Part shown: positions 55,467 through 64,000 of the stretch, in pieces
Layout of the letters: each line of letters opens with the position of its first letter
Position numbering within the stretch: the stretch's first letter is position 1
Position numbers and translations under genes: made by a program
Source of the DNA: Novosphingobium beihaiense
GTDB taxonomy: Bacteria; Pseudomonadota; Alphaproteobacteria; Sphingomonadales; Sphingomonadaceae
Assembly (NCBI RefSeq): GCF_022832375.1
Contig: NZ_JALHLG010000001.1
Coordinates: forward strand, 62,001-126,000
Direction of reading: 5' to 3'
DNA: 64,000 nucleotides
Notes under the pieces: generated by a model
Databases searched by the model: none
What the model was told of the DNA's origin: nothing
Seen by the model: only the letters and a program-made list of their open reading frames with translations

Positions 55467-56762
55467 TCAGCCCGCTTTCACCAGCGTGACCTGCGCGACG
55501 TCGATCCCGCCGCCCAGAAAGCCGCCTTCGCAATACATCAGGTAAAAGCGCCAGAGCTGCACGAAGCGCTCGTCAAAGCCCGCAGGCAGGCGCCCTTCGT
55601 CCACCGCCGCATCGAAGTTCTCCCGCCACTGGCGCAGAGTCCTGGCATAGTCCGGGCCGAAGCCGTGGCGGTCTTCCCACGTCAGCCCGCGTTTGAGGGC
55701 GAGCGCGCGGAATTCGCGTTCGTTGATCAGCATGCCGCCGGGAAAGATGAAGGTCTGGATGAAATCGGCGCTGCGTGCGTAGCTTTCGAAGATCTCTTCA
55801 CGCATGGCGATATACTGGATCGCCGCCCTGCCCCCGGGTTTGAGATTGCGCGCCACGCAGTCAAGAAAATCCGGCCAGAACTGCCGCCCCACCGCCTCCA
55901 CCATCTCTACAGAAACAACGGCATCGTAGAGACCCGAAACGTCGCGGTAGTCCTCCTTGAGGAAGTCCACACTGCCTTGGTTGACCGCCCAGCGCCTGCG
56001 CGCGAAATCGAGCTGCTCGTCCGAGAGGCTGATCGCATCGACATGCACGCGTTCGTGCTCAGCCATGAATGCGGCCAGTGTGCCCCAGCCGCAACCGATC
56101 TCCAGCACCCGGTTGCCGGGCTCCAGATCCAGCCGGTCCACCATGGCCCCGGTCTTGGCGGACTGCGCGGCATCGAGTTCGGTCACGAACTGGCTCAGCG
56201 CATTGGGCCCGTCCTGCCCGGCGGCGGAATAGAGCGCGCTGGAATAGATCATCGTCTCGCCCAGCCACTGGGCATAGAAATCGTTGCCCAGATCGTAGTG
56301 CGCATGGATGTTGCGGCGTGAACCGGAGCGGGTGTTGCGGTGGAGCCAGTGAATGAAACGCGAAACCAGCCGCCACGGGCCATGCGCGCGGGCGGCATTG
56401 CCCATGGAAACCGCGTTGTCCATGAACAGCGCGAACAGCGGCACCGGATCGGGGCTGTCCCATTCCCCGGCTTCCCAGGCCTGATACCAGCCGACCGATC
56501 CCGCGGTCGCCAGCCGCAGCAAGGCGCGCCAGCTGCGGATCTCGACCACCGCGCCAAATCCCTGATCGCGCCCGCCGAGTATGCGAGTCGTTCCGTCCGG
56601 AAAGGTTGCCTGTATCGAACCGCGCGCCAGCCCCCGGTCAATCCGGCCAAGAATGCGGTCAATTCCGCCGGACCATAGACGTGCCAGCCATTGCGGGCCG
56701 ATACCAAGAGCCCGTCCGCCGGTGACCAGTTCCCCACCCCTGCCTGGCGTATGCGCATTCAT
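55467..56762 (-). CDS. Cyclopropane-fatty-acyl-phospholipid synthase-like methyltransferase
   Basis: A 431-residue SAM-dependent enzyme of the Cfa/CmaS family. The N-terminal lipid-binding-like half ends in a region with SRRNIHAHYDLGNDFYAQWLGETMIYSSALY. The SAM site is LEIGCGWGTLAAFMA. It should convert unsaturated acyl chains into cyclopropane rings in membrane phospholipid; homologues with other methylation roles exist. It follows photolyase by about 65 bases on the same strand, a common sphingomonad arrangement. Confidence 0.88.
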   Translation of the reverse strand: MNAHTPGRGGELVTGGRALGIGPQWLARLWSGGIDRILGRIDRGLARGSIQATFPDGTTRILGGRDQGFGAVVEIRSWRALLRLATAGSVGWYQAWEAGEWDSPDPVPLFALFMDNAVSMGNAARAHGPWRLVSRFIHWLHRNTRSGSRRNIHAHYDLGNDFYAQWLGETMIYSSALYSAAGQDGPNALSQFVTELDAAQSAKTGAMVDRLDLEPGNRVLEIGCGWGTLAAFMAEHERVHVDAISLSDEQLDFARRRWAVNQGSVDFLKEDYRDVSGLYDAVVSVEMVEAVGRQFWPDFLDCVARNLKPGGRAAIQYIAMREEIFESYARSADFIQTFIFPGGMLINEREFRALALKRGLTWEDRHGFGPDYARTLRQWRENFDAAVDEGRLPAGFDERFVQLWRFYLMYCEGGFLGGGIDVAQVTLVKAG

Positions 56763-56826
56763 ACCTGCCGTATGGCGCCGATTGGCGGCGCGGGCAATGC
56801 CAAGGCTGGTCTGTTATCGTTCCCGT

Positions 56827-58200
56827 TCAGTCCTTCGCTTGTTCCCACGCGGCCAGCGCGCGTTCGCGCGCGGCGCGGTGATCGATCAGGCGGCTGGGAT
56901 AGTCTGCGGGCCGCGCCATCGGCGCCGGATCGTGAATTTCGGCATCGGGCAGATCAGCCAGTTCCGGCACCCACTGGCGGATATAGGCGGCGGCATCGAA
57001 TTTCTCCGATTGCGAAAGCGGAGCCATGATCCGCACGAACATATTCGAATCGACGCCCGAACCCGCCGTCCACTGCCAGTTCACGGCGTTTGAGGCATAG
57101 TCGGCATCCACCAGCGTGTCCCAGAACCACTGCTCGCCCCGGCGCCAGTCGATCAGCAAGTGCTTCACCAGAAAACTGGCCGCGATCATGCGCACGCGGT
57201 TGTGCATCCAGCCGGTGTGCCAGAGCTGGCGCATCCCGGCATCGACAATGGGATAGCCAGTGCGCCCCTGCTGCCAAGCACGCAGGTCGGCCTCGGCATT
57301 CTCCCCCGTGCGCCAGGGGAACGAATCGAACGGTTCGCGCGCGGACTTTCCGCCGTAATCGGGAAACTGCAGGATCACGTTCTGCGCATAGTCGCGCCAG
57401 CCCACTTCGCCGAGGAAGGTCTCCACCGAACCGCCCGCCCCCGCCATGGCATGCCAGACCTGCGCTGGCGAAATCTCTCCGAAATGCAGATGCGGCGAAA
57501 GAAACGAGGTTGCATCCCGCGACGGCAAGTCACGCTGTTCCCGGTAGCGCGATGCCTTGCCGGCGAAAGCCTGCAGACGCGCGTGCGCGCCATCCTCTCC
57601 CGGCTCCCAGGCATCGCGCAGGCCGCCTGCCCAATCGGGCTCCACGGGCAGCAGGTTCCAATCGGCCAAACTCTCGGAACGCACCCAGCTTTCCGGTGCG
57701 GGAATGGCATCCGGGCAGGGCTGCACCTCCGGTGGCGGCATCCGTTCGCTGAGCGCACGCCAGAACGGAGTATAGATCTTGTAGGGTGCGCCTGCCCCCG
57801 TCGTCACCGCGCCGGGCGGCACCAGATAATTGCCATGGTGCAAGTGCAGAGCCACACGCTTGCCCACCGCCTTTTCCGCATTGCGCCACCACGGTTCGTA
57901 ATGGTGCAGCGCGTGGACCTCACGGGCGCCCGTTTCTTCCGCCAGCGCGGGCAGTACATCCTCGCACTTGCCGCGCCGCAGGATCAGCCGCGAGCCCTTT
58001 TCGCGCAGCGCGGCATCGAGGCTGGCCAGCGAATGGTGCAGCCACCAGCGCGAGGCCCCGCCCATGGCGCGGTGCCTTGGCGTCTCGTCATCCAGCACAT
58101 AGACGGGGATCACCGGCCCTTTTCCGGCCGCTTCGGCAATGGCAGCTTGATCGGACAGGCGCAGATCGCGCCGCAGCCAGACGATGACAGGAGAATGCAT
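56827..58200 (-). CDS. phrB: Deoxyribodipyrimidine photolyase PhrB
   Basis: A 457-residue class-I CPD photolyase. N-terminal antenna domain (VIVWLRRDLRLSDQAAI); C-terminal FAD domain with WRDYAQNVILQFPDYG, TGYPIVDAGMRQLWHTGWMHNRVRM and DYASNAVNWQWTAGSG. The electron-transfer Trp residues are in place. Uses blue light to split UV-induced cyclobutane dimers. Cryptochrome function cannot be excluded by sequence alone. Confidence 0.92.
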   Translation of the reverse strand: MHSPVIVWLRRDLRLSDQAAIAEAAGKGPVIPVYVLDDETPRHRAMGGASRWWLHHSLASLDAALREKGSRLILRRGKCEDVLPALAEETGAREVHALHHYEPWWRNAEKAVGKRVALHLHHGNYLVPPGAVTTGAGAPYKIYTPFWRALSERMPPPEVQPCPDAIPAPESWVRSESLADWNLLPVEPDWAGGLRDAWEPGEDGAHARLQAFAGKASRYREQRDLPSRDATSFLSPHLHFGEISPAQVWHAMAGAGGSVETFLGEVGWRDYAQNVILQFPDYGGKSAREPFDSFPWRTGENAEADLRAWQQGRTGYPIVDAGMRQLWHTGWMHNRVRMIAASFLVKHLLIDWRRGEQWFWDTLVDADYASNAVNWQWTAGSGVDSNMFVRIMAPLSQSEKFDAAAYIRQWVPELADLPDAEIHDPAPMARPADYPSRLIDHRAARERALAAWEQAKD

Positions 58201-58240
58201 GGATTCGAAACGCCTCTTGGGGACCAGTGTTTCCTAACCC

Positions 58241-58939
58241 ATGACCGATTCCGCCGAAACCGTCATGCCTGCCACGCGCGGATTGCCCCTCGATCCGCGC
58301 AAGGCCCTGATCGTCGCCGCGCTATGCTGGTCCGGCTTCGCTGCCGTGGCCTGGGCCGTGGCCACCGGGCAGAGTGCCGCCATCGACAAGGCGGGCCTGC
58401 TGTTCTGGCGGAACGGTCCCCTGCTTCCCCCGAGCACGCCGCACGCGGTGGAAATCATGCGCGGCATCACGGCGCTGGGCGGCGCGCCCCTGCGCAGCCT
58501 CTTCGCGGTCTTGGCCGTTGCCGTGCTGCTGGCACTTCGGCTGCGGCGCGAGGCGGTGCTGCTCGCATTCACCGTGACCGGCGCGGCTATCGTCAATAGC
58601 GCGGCCAAGGCGCTGGCGGGGCGGCCCCGGCCTGAGATCGTCCCGCATCTGACAGCGGCAAGCGGTTACAGCTTTCCCAGCGGCCACAGCTTCAACGGCG
58701 CCGCCATCTACATCGCCATGGCCCTGACCTTCGCCGCGCTCAGCCCCCGCCGTGCGGTGCGCCATACGCTCATCGCCTGCGCTATGGCGCTAAGCGTGGC
58801 GATAGCCTGGAGCCGGGTCTGGCTGGGCGTCCATTGGCCCAGCGACGCGCTGGCAGGCTGGCTCGGCGGCGCGGGATGGGCCTTTCTGGCCAGCGCCCTG
58901 CTCTACCGCCGACGCCAGAGCATCGTGCCAAAAGCCTGA
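58241..58939 (+). CDS. PAP2-family phosphatase
   Basis: A 232-residue membrane phosphatase with about six helices. The three PAP2 motifs are KALAGRPRPE, PSGHSFNGA and SRVWLGVHWPSDALAG. It dephosphorylates a lipid phosphate, such as undecaprenyl-PP or phosphatidic acid. The active site faces the periplasm by family analogy. It is divergent from photolyase. Confidence 0.87.
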   Translation: MTDSAETVMPATRGLPLDPRKALIVAALCWSGFAAVAWAVATGQSAAIDKAGLLFWRNGPLLPPSTPHAVEIMRGITALGGAPLRSLFAVLAVAVLLALRLRREAVLLAFTVTGAAIVNSAAKALAGRPRPEIVPHLTAASGYSFPSGHSFNGAAIYIAMALTFAALSPRRAVRHTLIACAMALSVAIAWSRVWLGVHWPSDALAGWLGGAGWAFLASALLYRRRQSIVPKA

Positions 58940-58978
58940 GCTTGTCAGCAGAAACCGATATCCTTCGACAAGCTCAGG
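58935..58978. repeat. REP-like inverted repeat (CCTGAGCTTGTC type)
   Basis: CCTGAGCTTGTC (58935-58946) and GACAAGCTCAGG (58967-58978) form a perfect 12-bp inverted repeat overlapping the PAP2 stop codon. It is the same family as the element at 69-143. Confidence 0.75.
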
Positions 58979-59015
58979 ATGAGCGGGTTCTGGTTCAGAA
59001 CTCAGGCGCGTTGCT

Positions 59016-59987
59016 TCAAGGGCAACCCGGCGCCTGCACCGGCAAAGTCACCGCATGGGTAAAACCGCCGCGCACTGCCGGGCCGGTAAAACGTGCGTCG
59101 GTGAACGTGACGGTGATCCGGCAGCGTTCCTCTGCTATCCGGGCCAGCGGCATCTGCGACCACGCCAGGAACTTGCGAATCTCCGCCGTCGCATGGGCCG
59201 CGCGGCGCACGTGCGGATCCGCCATGTTATCAGGCACCGGATCGCCGTAGCCTGTCAGCGAAAACAGCGAGCGTAGCGGATCGTAAGTGCCGAAGCGGAC
59301 CATGCCGCCCTGCCGCCAGACCACCTCGCGCCGCCAGAAGGCCAGCGGCTGCGGCCCGGCGAAGACACGTTCGGGATCCGCATGAGGCGCCCCGCTGTGC
59401 GGCGCCCGCCATGCCAGCGCCGAAATCCCCATGTTGAGTGCGATAAAGACCACGGCGCTGCCCAGCGCCGCCAGTGCGGGCCGCCCGGCCCTTGGCCGTG
59501 CCTGCTTTGCCCGCCGCCGCGAAAGCCACACCCCCGCGCCGAGCATGGCCAGCAGGTAAGGCGAAACGATGAACAGCCCGTCCGCATGAAACCAGTGCGT
59601 GCTGGCCGGGGACAGCAACTGGATCGCATAAGTGTTCTGCCAGTCGAGCAACGGATGCGTGATCGCGCCCAGATAGCAAAGTGCCAGCAGCCAGCCGAAG
59701 TGCATCGCCAGCCCGGACGGGAACGCCACCCCGCGCCGCACCTGCCAGCGGTCGAGCAGCCAGAGCAGCCCGGCCAGCAGCGGCGGCATCAACAGCACGC
59801 CGCCGATCAGCCCATGGGTAAAACCCCGGTGCATCGCCAGCGGCGGCCACGGCGCCCAGCCGAAGAACACATCGATATCGGGCATGTTCGCCGCGAGCAC
59901 GCAGGCGGCCAGCCCCTTGCGGGTACGGCGCTTCAGGCCGGTTTCGGCCAGCGCCCAGCCCACAAGGCTGTGGGTGAGGTTATCCAA
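59016..59987 (-). CDS. Membrane-bound metal-dependent hydrolase, YdjM/DUF457 family
   Basis: A 323-residue membrane protein. The N-terminal block MDNLTHSLVGWALAETGLKRRTRKG, with His and the D-x-D in NMPDIDVFFG, and the RGFTHGLIGG and ITHPLLDWQNTY motifs place it in the YdjM/YbcI (DUF457) metal-dependent hydrolase family. It has about five hydrophobic helices and a soluble C-terminal part. Function unknown. The E. coli member is LexA-regulated, but no GTTC-N7-GTTC site is evident here. Confidence 0.82.
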   Translation of the reverse strand: MDNLTHSLVGWALAETGLKRRTRKGLAACVLAANMPDIDVFFGWAPWPPLAMHRGFTHGLIGGVLLMPPLLAGLLWLLDRWQVRRGVAFPSGLAMHFGWLLALCYLGAITHPLLDWQNTYAIQLLSPASTHWFHADGLFIVSPYLLAMLGAGVWLSRRRAKQARPRAGRPALAALGSAVVFIALNMGISALAWRAPHSGAPHADPERVFAGPQPLAFWRREVVWRQGGMVRFGTYDPLRSLFSLTGYGDPVPDNMADPHVRRAAHATAEIRKFLAWSQMPLARIAEERCRITVTFTDARFTGPAVRGGFTHAVTLPVQAPGCP

Positions 59988-60010
59988 GGATGCGCCTCAC
60001 CCGTTGTCTG

Positions 60011-61066
60011 TCAGTCCATCAGCCCGTGCGTGGCCTCGGGCTCGACCGTCCAGGTCTGGCCCTTGGAGAGCAGCTTGCCGAGATCGGCGGTCTTGCCCTC
60101 GATCAGCTTGGCGCGTTCGGCCACGACTTCGGTCTCGAACGCCGGGCGCGGATCGTCGTAGATCACGCCGAGCGCCATCGGGAAAGCGCCGAAGGGCATT
60201 TCCACCAGCATGTGCGCGAGGCCGCGGTTCTTCACGTTGTGCACGGCCACGCCCGCCGCTTCCCAATCGGGCGTTCCATCTTCCTTGGCGACAACATCGA
60301 CGACCTTGAGCGAAAGCGTATCGCAATCGAGCGCGAGGCCCTTGGTGCCCTTGGCGAAGAGCAGCGGCTCGCCGTCCTGGCACCAGACCTGCGTATCGGC
60401 CGCGACTTTCTTCTGGGTGAAGTCGTCGAAGCGGTCCTTGTTGTAGACGATGCAGTTCTGGAAGATTTCCACGAAAGCCGCGCCCTGATGCTCGTAGGCG
60501 GCCTTGAGCACTTCGGGCAGATCCTTCGAGATGTCGTACCCGCGCGCCACGAAGCGCGCGCCAGACCCCAGCGCGAAAGCGCAGGGCAGCGCCGGGCGGT
60601 CCACCGAGCCGACCGGCGAGCTGGGCGAACTGGTGCCCACGCGGCTGGTCGGCGAGTACTGGCCCTTGGTGAGGCCGTAGATCTCGTTGTTGAACAGCAT
60701 GATCTGGCAGTTCAGATTGCGGCGCAGCACGTGCATCGTGTGGTTGCCGCCGATCGACATGCCGTCGCCATCGCCCGTCACCAGCCAGACGTCGAGGTCC
60801 GGATTGGCCAGCTTGATGCCGGTCGCGAACGCGGGCGCGCGGCCGTGGATGGTGTGGAAGCCGTAGCTCTCGACGTAGTAGGGGAAGCGGCTGGAGCAGC
60901 CGATGCCGGAGACGAACACGGTGTTCTTCGGGTCCGCATTCACCATCGGCAGCGTGCGCTGCACGGCCTTGAGGATCGCGTAGTCACCGCAGCCCGGGCA
61001 CCAGCGGACTTCCTGGTCCGATTCCCAGTCCTTGAGCGTGGTCTGGATGGGGGTCATATCGTTCAT
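60011..61066 (-). CDS. korB: 2-oxoacid:ferredoxin oxidoreductase beta subunit (KorB)
   Basis: A 351-residue TPP-binding subunit. CPGCG lies near the N-terminus (RWCPGCGDYAIL) and the TPP/Mg site is GDGDGMSIGGNHTMH with NNEIYGLTKGQ. With KorA it oxidatively decarboxylates 2-oxoglutarate (or a related 2-oxoacid) to the CoA ester, reducing ferredoxin. It starts 3 bases after the korA stop, so the two are translationally coupled. Whether the physiological substrate is 2-oxoglutarate is inferred from the family. Confidence 0.93.
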   Translation of the reverse strand: MNDMTPIQTTLKDWESDQEVRWCPGCGDYAILKAVQRTLPMVNADPKNTVFVSGIGCSSRFPYYVESYGFHTIHGRAPAFATGIKLANPDLDVWLVTGDGDGMSIGGNHTMHVLRRNLNCQIMLFNNEIYGLTKGQYSPTSRVGTSSPSSPVGSVDRPALPCAFALGSGARFVARGYDISKDLPEVLKAAYEHQGAAFVEIFQNCIVYNKDRFDDFTQKKVAADTQVWCQDGEPLLFAKGTKGLALDCDTLSLKVVDVVAKEDGTPDWEAAGVAVHNVKNRGLAHMLVEMPFGAFPMALGVIYDDPRPAFETEVVAERAKLIEGKTADLGKLLSKGQTWTVEPEATHGLMD

Positions 61067-61069
61067 GGC

Positions 61070-63019
61070 TCAAGCCTCCGGGTTCGGGAGCTGGGTTTCG
61101 TTAACGGCCACTTCGCCTTCGACGTGACCGGGTACGCCATCGAAGAAGCTGGCAATGGCCTCCTCGATTTCGGCAATCGCAAAGGGCTGGCCGCTGGTCT
61201 TGGTCAGCGGCTTGGCGTCGACCAGGAACTGGTCGCGCAGCACGGTCTTGAACTGGCCGGTGTTCATCTCGGGCACGAGCACCTTGTCGAAGCCCTTGAG
61301 CAGATCGCCCAGATTTTCCGGCAGCGGCCAGACGTGGCGGACGTGGACGTGCGCAACGTCCAGCCCCTTCTTGCGGGCGCGGCGCACGGCCTGATGGATC
61401 GGGCCGTAAGTCGAGCCCCAGCCGACCACGGCCAGCTTGCCGCCCTCTTCGCCCAGGCACACGTCCTGCGCGGGGATAGCCTTGGCCACGCCGTCAATCT
61501 TCGCCTTGCGGGCATCGGTCTGGGCCTGGTGGACGGCGGGCGCGTAATCGATGTCGCCAGTGTCGATGCCCTTCTCGATGCCGCCGATGCGGTGCATCAG
61601 GCCTTCGGTGCCGGGCTTGATCCACGGGCGCACACCGCGCTCGTCACGCTTGAAGGGCAGCACATGGCCTTCGCCATTGTTGCTCTCTTCAAGGAACTTG
61701 GCCGGGAACGGCGCATAGCTCTTCGGATCGGGCACCTTCCACGGTTCGGAGGCATTGCCGATATAGCCGTCGGTCAGCAGCACGACCGGGGTCATGAACT
61801 GCACCGCGATGCGGCAGGCCTCGATCGCGCATTCGAAGGCGTCGGCCGGCGAGCAGGCTGCGATCACCGGCATCGGCGCATCGCCGTTGCGGCCGTAGAC
61901 CGCCTGATAGAGGTCCGACTGTTCGGTCTTGGTCGGAAGGCCGGTGGACGGGCCGCCGCGCTGCGAATTGACGATGACGAGCGGCAGTTCGGTCATCACT
62001 GCAAGGCCCATCGCCTCACCCTTGAGCGCGATGCCCGGGCCCGAGGACGAAGTGACGCCAAGCTGCCCGGCATAGGAGGCGCCGATGGCGGAACAGATCG
62101 CCGCGATCTCGTCTTCCGCCTGGAAGGTGGTGACGCCGAATTCCTTCATCTTCACAAGGTTGTGAAGGATCGCAGAGGCCGGCGTGATCGGATAGCCGCC
62201 GAAGAACATCGGCAGCTCGGCGAGCTGCGCCCCGGCAACGAGGCCAAGGCTGACCGCTTCGGCGCCGGTGATCGTGCGGTAAAGGCCCGGCTCGGACGGC
62301 ACCGGATCGACGTGCAGCTTCTTGAGCGGCCCGGCCAGTTCCGCCGTTTCGCCATAGGCATGGCCCGCGTTGAGCGCAGCGATATTGGCTTCGGCCAACA
62401 CCGGGTTCTTCTTGCCGAACTTGCCGTTCAGCCAGTCGATCAGCGGCTGGCGGTCCCGGTCGAACATCCACAGCGCGAGGCCCAGCGTCCACATGTTCTT
62501 GCAGCGCAGCGCTTCCTTGTTGCCAAGGCCGAAAGGCTTCACCGCTTCGAGCGTCAGCGCCGAGATATCGAAAGCCAGCACGTCCCACTTGGCCAGGCTG
62601 TCGTCTTCCAGCGGGTTGGCGTCGTACTTCGCCTTTTCGAGGTTGCGCTTGTTGAACTCTCCGGTGTCGGCGATCACGAGACCGCCGGGCTTGAGCGCGG
62701 GCACGTTCACCTTGAGCGCGGCCGGGTTCATCGCCACCAGCACGTCGGGCGCGTCGCCCGCCGTGGTGATCTCGCTCGACCCGAAATTGATCTGGAACGC
62801 GGAGACGCCGAACAGCGTGCCTTGCGGCGCGCGGATTTCGGCGGGGAAGTCCGGGAACGTCGCCAGATCGTTGCCCGCCAGCGCGGTGGACAGGGTGAAC
62901 TGGCCACCCGTGAGCTGCATGCCGTCTCCCGAGTCGCCTGCGAAACGCACGACGACGGCTTCGGGCGAGGCGTCCTGCACGGATGCCTCGTGTTCGTGCT
63001 CGGCTGTGATAGTGGCCAT
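61070..63019 (-). CDS. korA: 2-oxoacid:ferredoxin oxidoreductase alpha subunit (KorA)
   Basis: A 649-residue fusion of the gamma and alpha parts. N-terminal gamma-like domain: RFAGDSGDGMQLTGGQFT and GSSEITTAGDAPDVLVAMNP. Then the pyrimidine-binding domain (GGYPITPASAILH, EDEIAAICSAIGASYAGQLGVTSSSGPG) and the C-terminal domain. The ATG at 63019 has AGAGGA upstream; a TTG at 63037 would add six residues. First gene of the korAB unit, which supplies reduced ferredoxin or bypasses 2-oxoglutarate dehydrogenase. Confidence 0.93.
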   Translation of the reverse strand: MATITAEHEHEASVQDASPEAVVVRFAGDSGDGMQLTGGQFTLSTALAGNDLATFPDFPAEIRAPQGTLFGVSAFQINFGSSEITTAGDAPDVLVAMNPAALKVNVPALKPGGLVIADTGEFNKRNLEKAKYDANPLEDDSLAKWDVLAFDISALTLEAVKPFGLGNKEALRCKNMWTLGLALWMFDRDRQPLIDWLNGKFGKKNPVLAEANIAALNAGHAYGETAELAGPLKKLHVDPVPSEPGLYRTITGAEAVSLGLVAGAQLAELPMFFGGYPITPASAILHNLVKMKEFGVTTFQAEDEIAAICSAIGASYAGQLGVTSSSGPGIALKGEAMGLAVMTELPLVIVNSQRGGPSTGLPTKTEQSDLYQAVYGRNGDAPMPVIAACSPADAFECAIEACRIAVQFMTPVVLLTDGYIGNASEPWKVPDPKSYAPFPAKFLEESNNGEGHVLPFKRDERGVRPWIKPGTEGLMHRIGGIEKGIDTGDIDYAPAVHQAQTDARKAKIDGVAKAIPAQDVCLGEEGGKLAVVGWGSTYGPIHQAVRRARKKGLDVAHVHVRHVWPLPENLGDLLKGFDKVLVPEMNTGQFKTVLRDQFLVDAKPLTKTSGQPFAIAEIEEAIASFFDGVPGHVEGEVAVNETQLPNPEA

Positions 63020-63265
63020 TCCATTCCTCTTCGGCAACGTGCCGGAACTGCTGTGTTATTCCGCCCCTGAGCTTCCGGGCCCCGGGACGCAACCTAGAAA
63101 ATCTCTCAGGCGAACAATCCTGACCTTCCGCCTTGAGAACCATAAAACAAGCTAGTCAAGAGCGCCGCCATGGGCCATTCTAGCATTCATGCGTTGCGAC
63201 CGGGCGATCGAAACACTCCCTTTCAGCCAGCGCCTCTCCCATAACTCACGGAATTACCCTTCCCA

Positions 63266-63748
63266 ATGAATGACTTTGCGACTCTGCCCTACCGCCCCTG
63301 CGTCGGCGTGATGCTGGTGAATCATGACGGGAAAGTTTTCGTCGGCAAGCGAATCGACACCAAGGAGGGCGACTGGTGGCAGATGCCGCAAGGCGGCGTG
63401 GACAAGGGCGAAGAGCTCAAGGACGCCGCCCACCGCGAGCTGTGGGAGGAAACCGGCGTCCAGGAACAGCACGTCACCATCCTCGCGCGCACCAAAGAAG
63501 AACTGCTCTACGATCTGCCCGACGAGCTGCTGGGCAAGCTGTGGAAGGGCAAGTACCGCGGCCAGCGCCAGCACTGGTTCCTCGGCCGCTTCGAAGGCAG
63601 CGACGCCGATATCGACCTCAACGCCCACCAGCCGCCCGAATTCCTCGACTGGAAATGGGTGGAAGCGGAAACGCTGCCCGAGCTGATCGTGCCGTTCAAG
63701 AAACGCGTCTACCGCGCGGTGCTGGAGGAGTTCCGGGCGCTGATCTGA
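63266..63748 (+). CDS. rppH: RNA pyrophosphohydrolase RppH
   Basis: A 160-residue Nudix hydrolase. The Nudix box is GGVDKGEELKDAAHRELWEETGV. The N-terminal YRPCVGVMLVNHDGKVFVGKR and the later RGQRQHWFLGRFEG are typical of RppH, which removes pyrophosphate from mRNA 5' ends to start decay. It can also act on diadenosine polyphosphates. It is divergent from korA. Confidence 0.93.
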   Translation: MNDFATLPYRPCVGVMLVNHDGKVFVGKRIDTKEGDWWQMPQGGVDKGEELKDAAHRELWEETGVQEQHVTILARTKEELLYDLPDELLGKLWKGKYRGQRQHWFLGRFEGSDADIDLNAHQPPEFLDWKWVEAETLPELIVPFKKRVYRAVLEEFRALI

Positions 63749-63945
63749 GCGGGCGTCCGGCGTGGATCAGACCGTAAATGCGGCGCCTGAACCTTTGTCG
63801 GTTTTCACGATGCGCTTGGGGGATGCTGATTGACCGAAAAGCCGGGGCAAGCGGACATACCGCCTTCAAAAAATTCGACCATTCACAGTTTGGCAGTGAA
63901 GTCATGCAACTTTCACTCATTGACGTCGAAACATCGGGATGAGGC

Positions 63946-64000
63946 ATGCGCGCCATAAATTTCATGAGCTTAACAGCGATAGTCGCCACGATCGCATCGC
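63946..64000 (+). CDS. Start of an exported protein (truncated by the window end)
   Basis: An ATG at 63946 opens MRAINFMSLTAIVATIAS, which looks like the n- and h-regions of a Sec signal peptide, and stays open to the last base. GGGATGAGG upstream could be the ribosome site, though spacing is short. Only 18 codons are visible, so the product is unknown. Confidence 0.4.
   Translation, partial: MRAINFMSLTAIVATIAS

Noticed and set aside
59990..63070. A 1026-codon plus-strand frame antisense to korAB
   Set aside because: It is the shadow of korA/korB in high-GC DNA: the amino-acid composition is Arg/Gly/His-rich without any domain, while korA and korB carry clear motifs.

Overview
The window looks like the chromosome of a high-GC alphaproteobacterium of the order Sphingomonadales, most likely close to Novosphingobium or Sphingobium. 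This rests on gene content and order: trpF-trpB-trpA-folC, the N-formylglutamate amidohydrolase / cpdR / tRNA-Val block, SapC, lolC-lolD beside dnaE, and several TonB-type and TauD/TfdA-type genes. Two sites also fit the alphaproteobacterial LexA consensus GTTC-N7-GTTC. No database search was possible, so genus is inference. Most of the window is ordinary housekeeping chromosome, with short accessory patches at about 23.5-25.5 kb and 30-39 kb.

Layout. 0-10 kb: a lipoprotein, trpF, two paralogous small outer-membrane proteins, then trpB, a small membrane ORF, trpA and folC in one tightly overlapping run, an AmpG-like permease, and rluB-like and rsmD genes. 10-19 kb: two small secreted proteins that share a C-terminal Cys motif, uvrD with a LexA box, a carboxylesterase, a DEAD-box helicase, an FAD-linked dehydrogenase and sapC. 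19-23.5 kb: a strong small-RNA candidate with an anti-Shine-Dalgarno loop, N-formylglutamate amidohydrolase, cpdR, tRNA-Val(GAC), a crotonase and icd. 23.5-25.5 kb: an island of lower GC by eye. It carries a three-gene minus-strand operon: a DUF6338-like membrane protein followed by two tiny Gly/Pro-rich peptides (55 and 53 residues) that fall below usual gene-calling length. This is the most interesting locus here.

25.5-30 kb: an AraC regulator with a divergent aldo/keto reductase, then a MarR regulator divergent from an MFS transporter and an alpha/beta hydrolase, with twin operators between them. 30-38 kb: a composite palindromic repeat, a GluR0-like ligand-gated channel, a TonB-dependent receptor, a response regulator with a decayed receiver, two paralogous TauD/TfdA dioxygenases and a TetR regulator. 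This is probably a substrate-uptake and oxidation locus. 38-43.6 kb: a PhzF-family protein, an SOS-box-linked radical SAM protein, a second crotonase and an acyl-CoA ligase. 43.8-52.5 kb: dnaE, a diguanylate cyclase, a Yip1 protein, glutathione peroxidase and lolD/lolC. 52.8-64 kb: purF with an SDR, a PilZ protein, a CFA-synthase-like methyltransferase, photolyase, a PAP2 phosphatase, a YdjM-like membrane protein, korAB, rppH and the start of one further exported protein.

How the genes work together: tryptophan synthesis (trpF/B/A), folate (folC), purines (purF), the TCA cycle and reductive 2-oxoacid metabolism (icd, korAB), DNA replication and repair (dnaE, uvrD, phrB, radical SAM), lipoprotein export (lolCD), cell-cycle proteolysis (cpdR) and c-di-GMP signalling (GGDEF, PilZ). 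No CRISPR array, transposase, integrase or rRNA gene was found.
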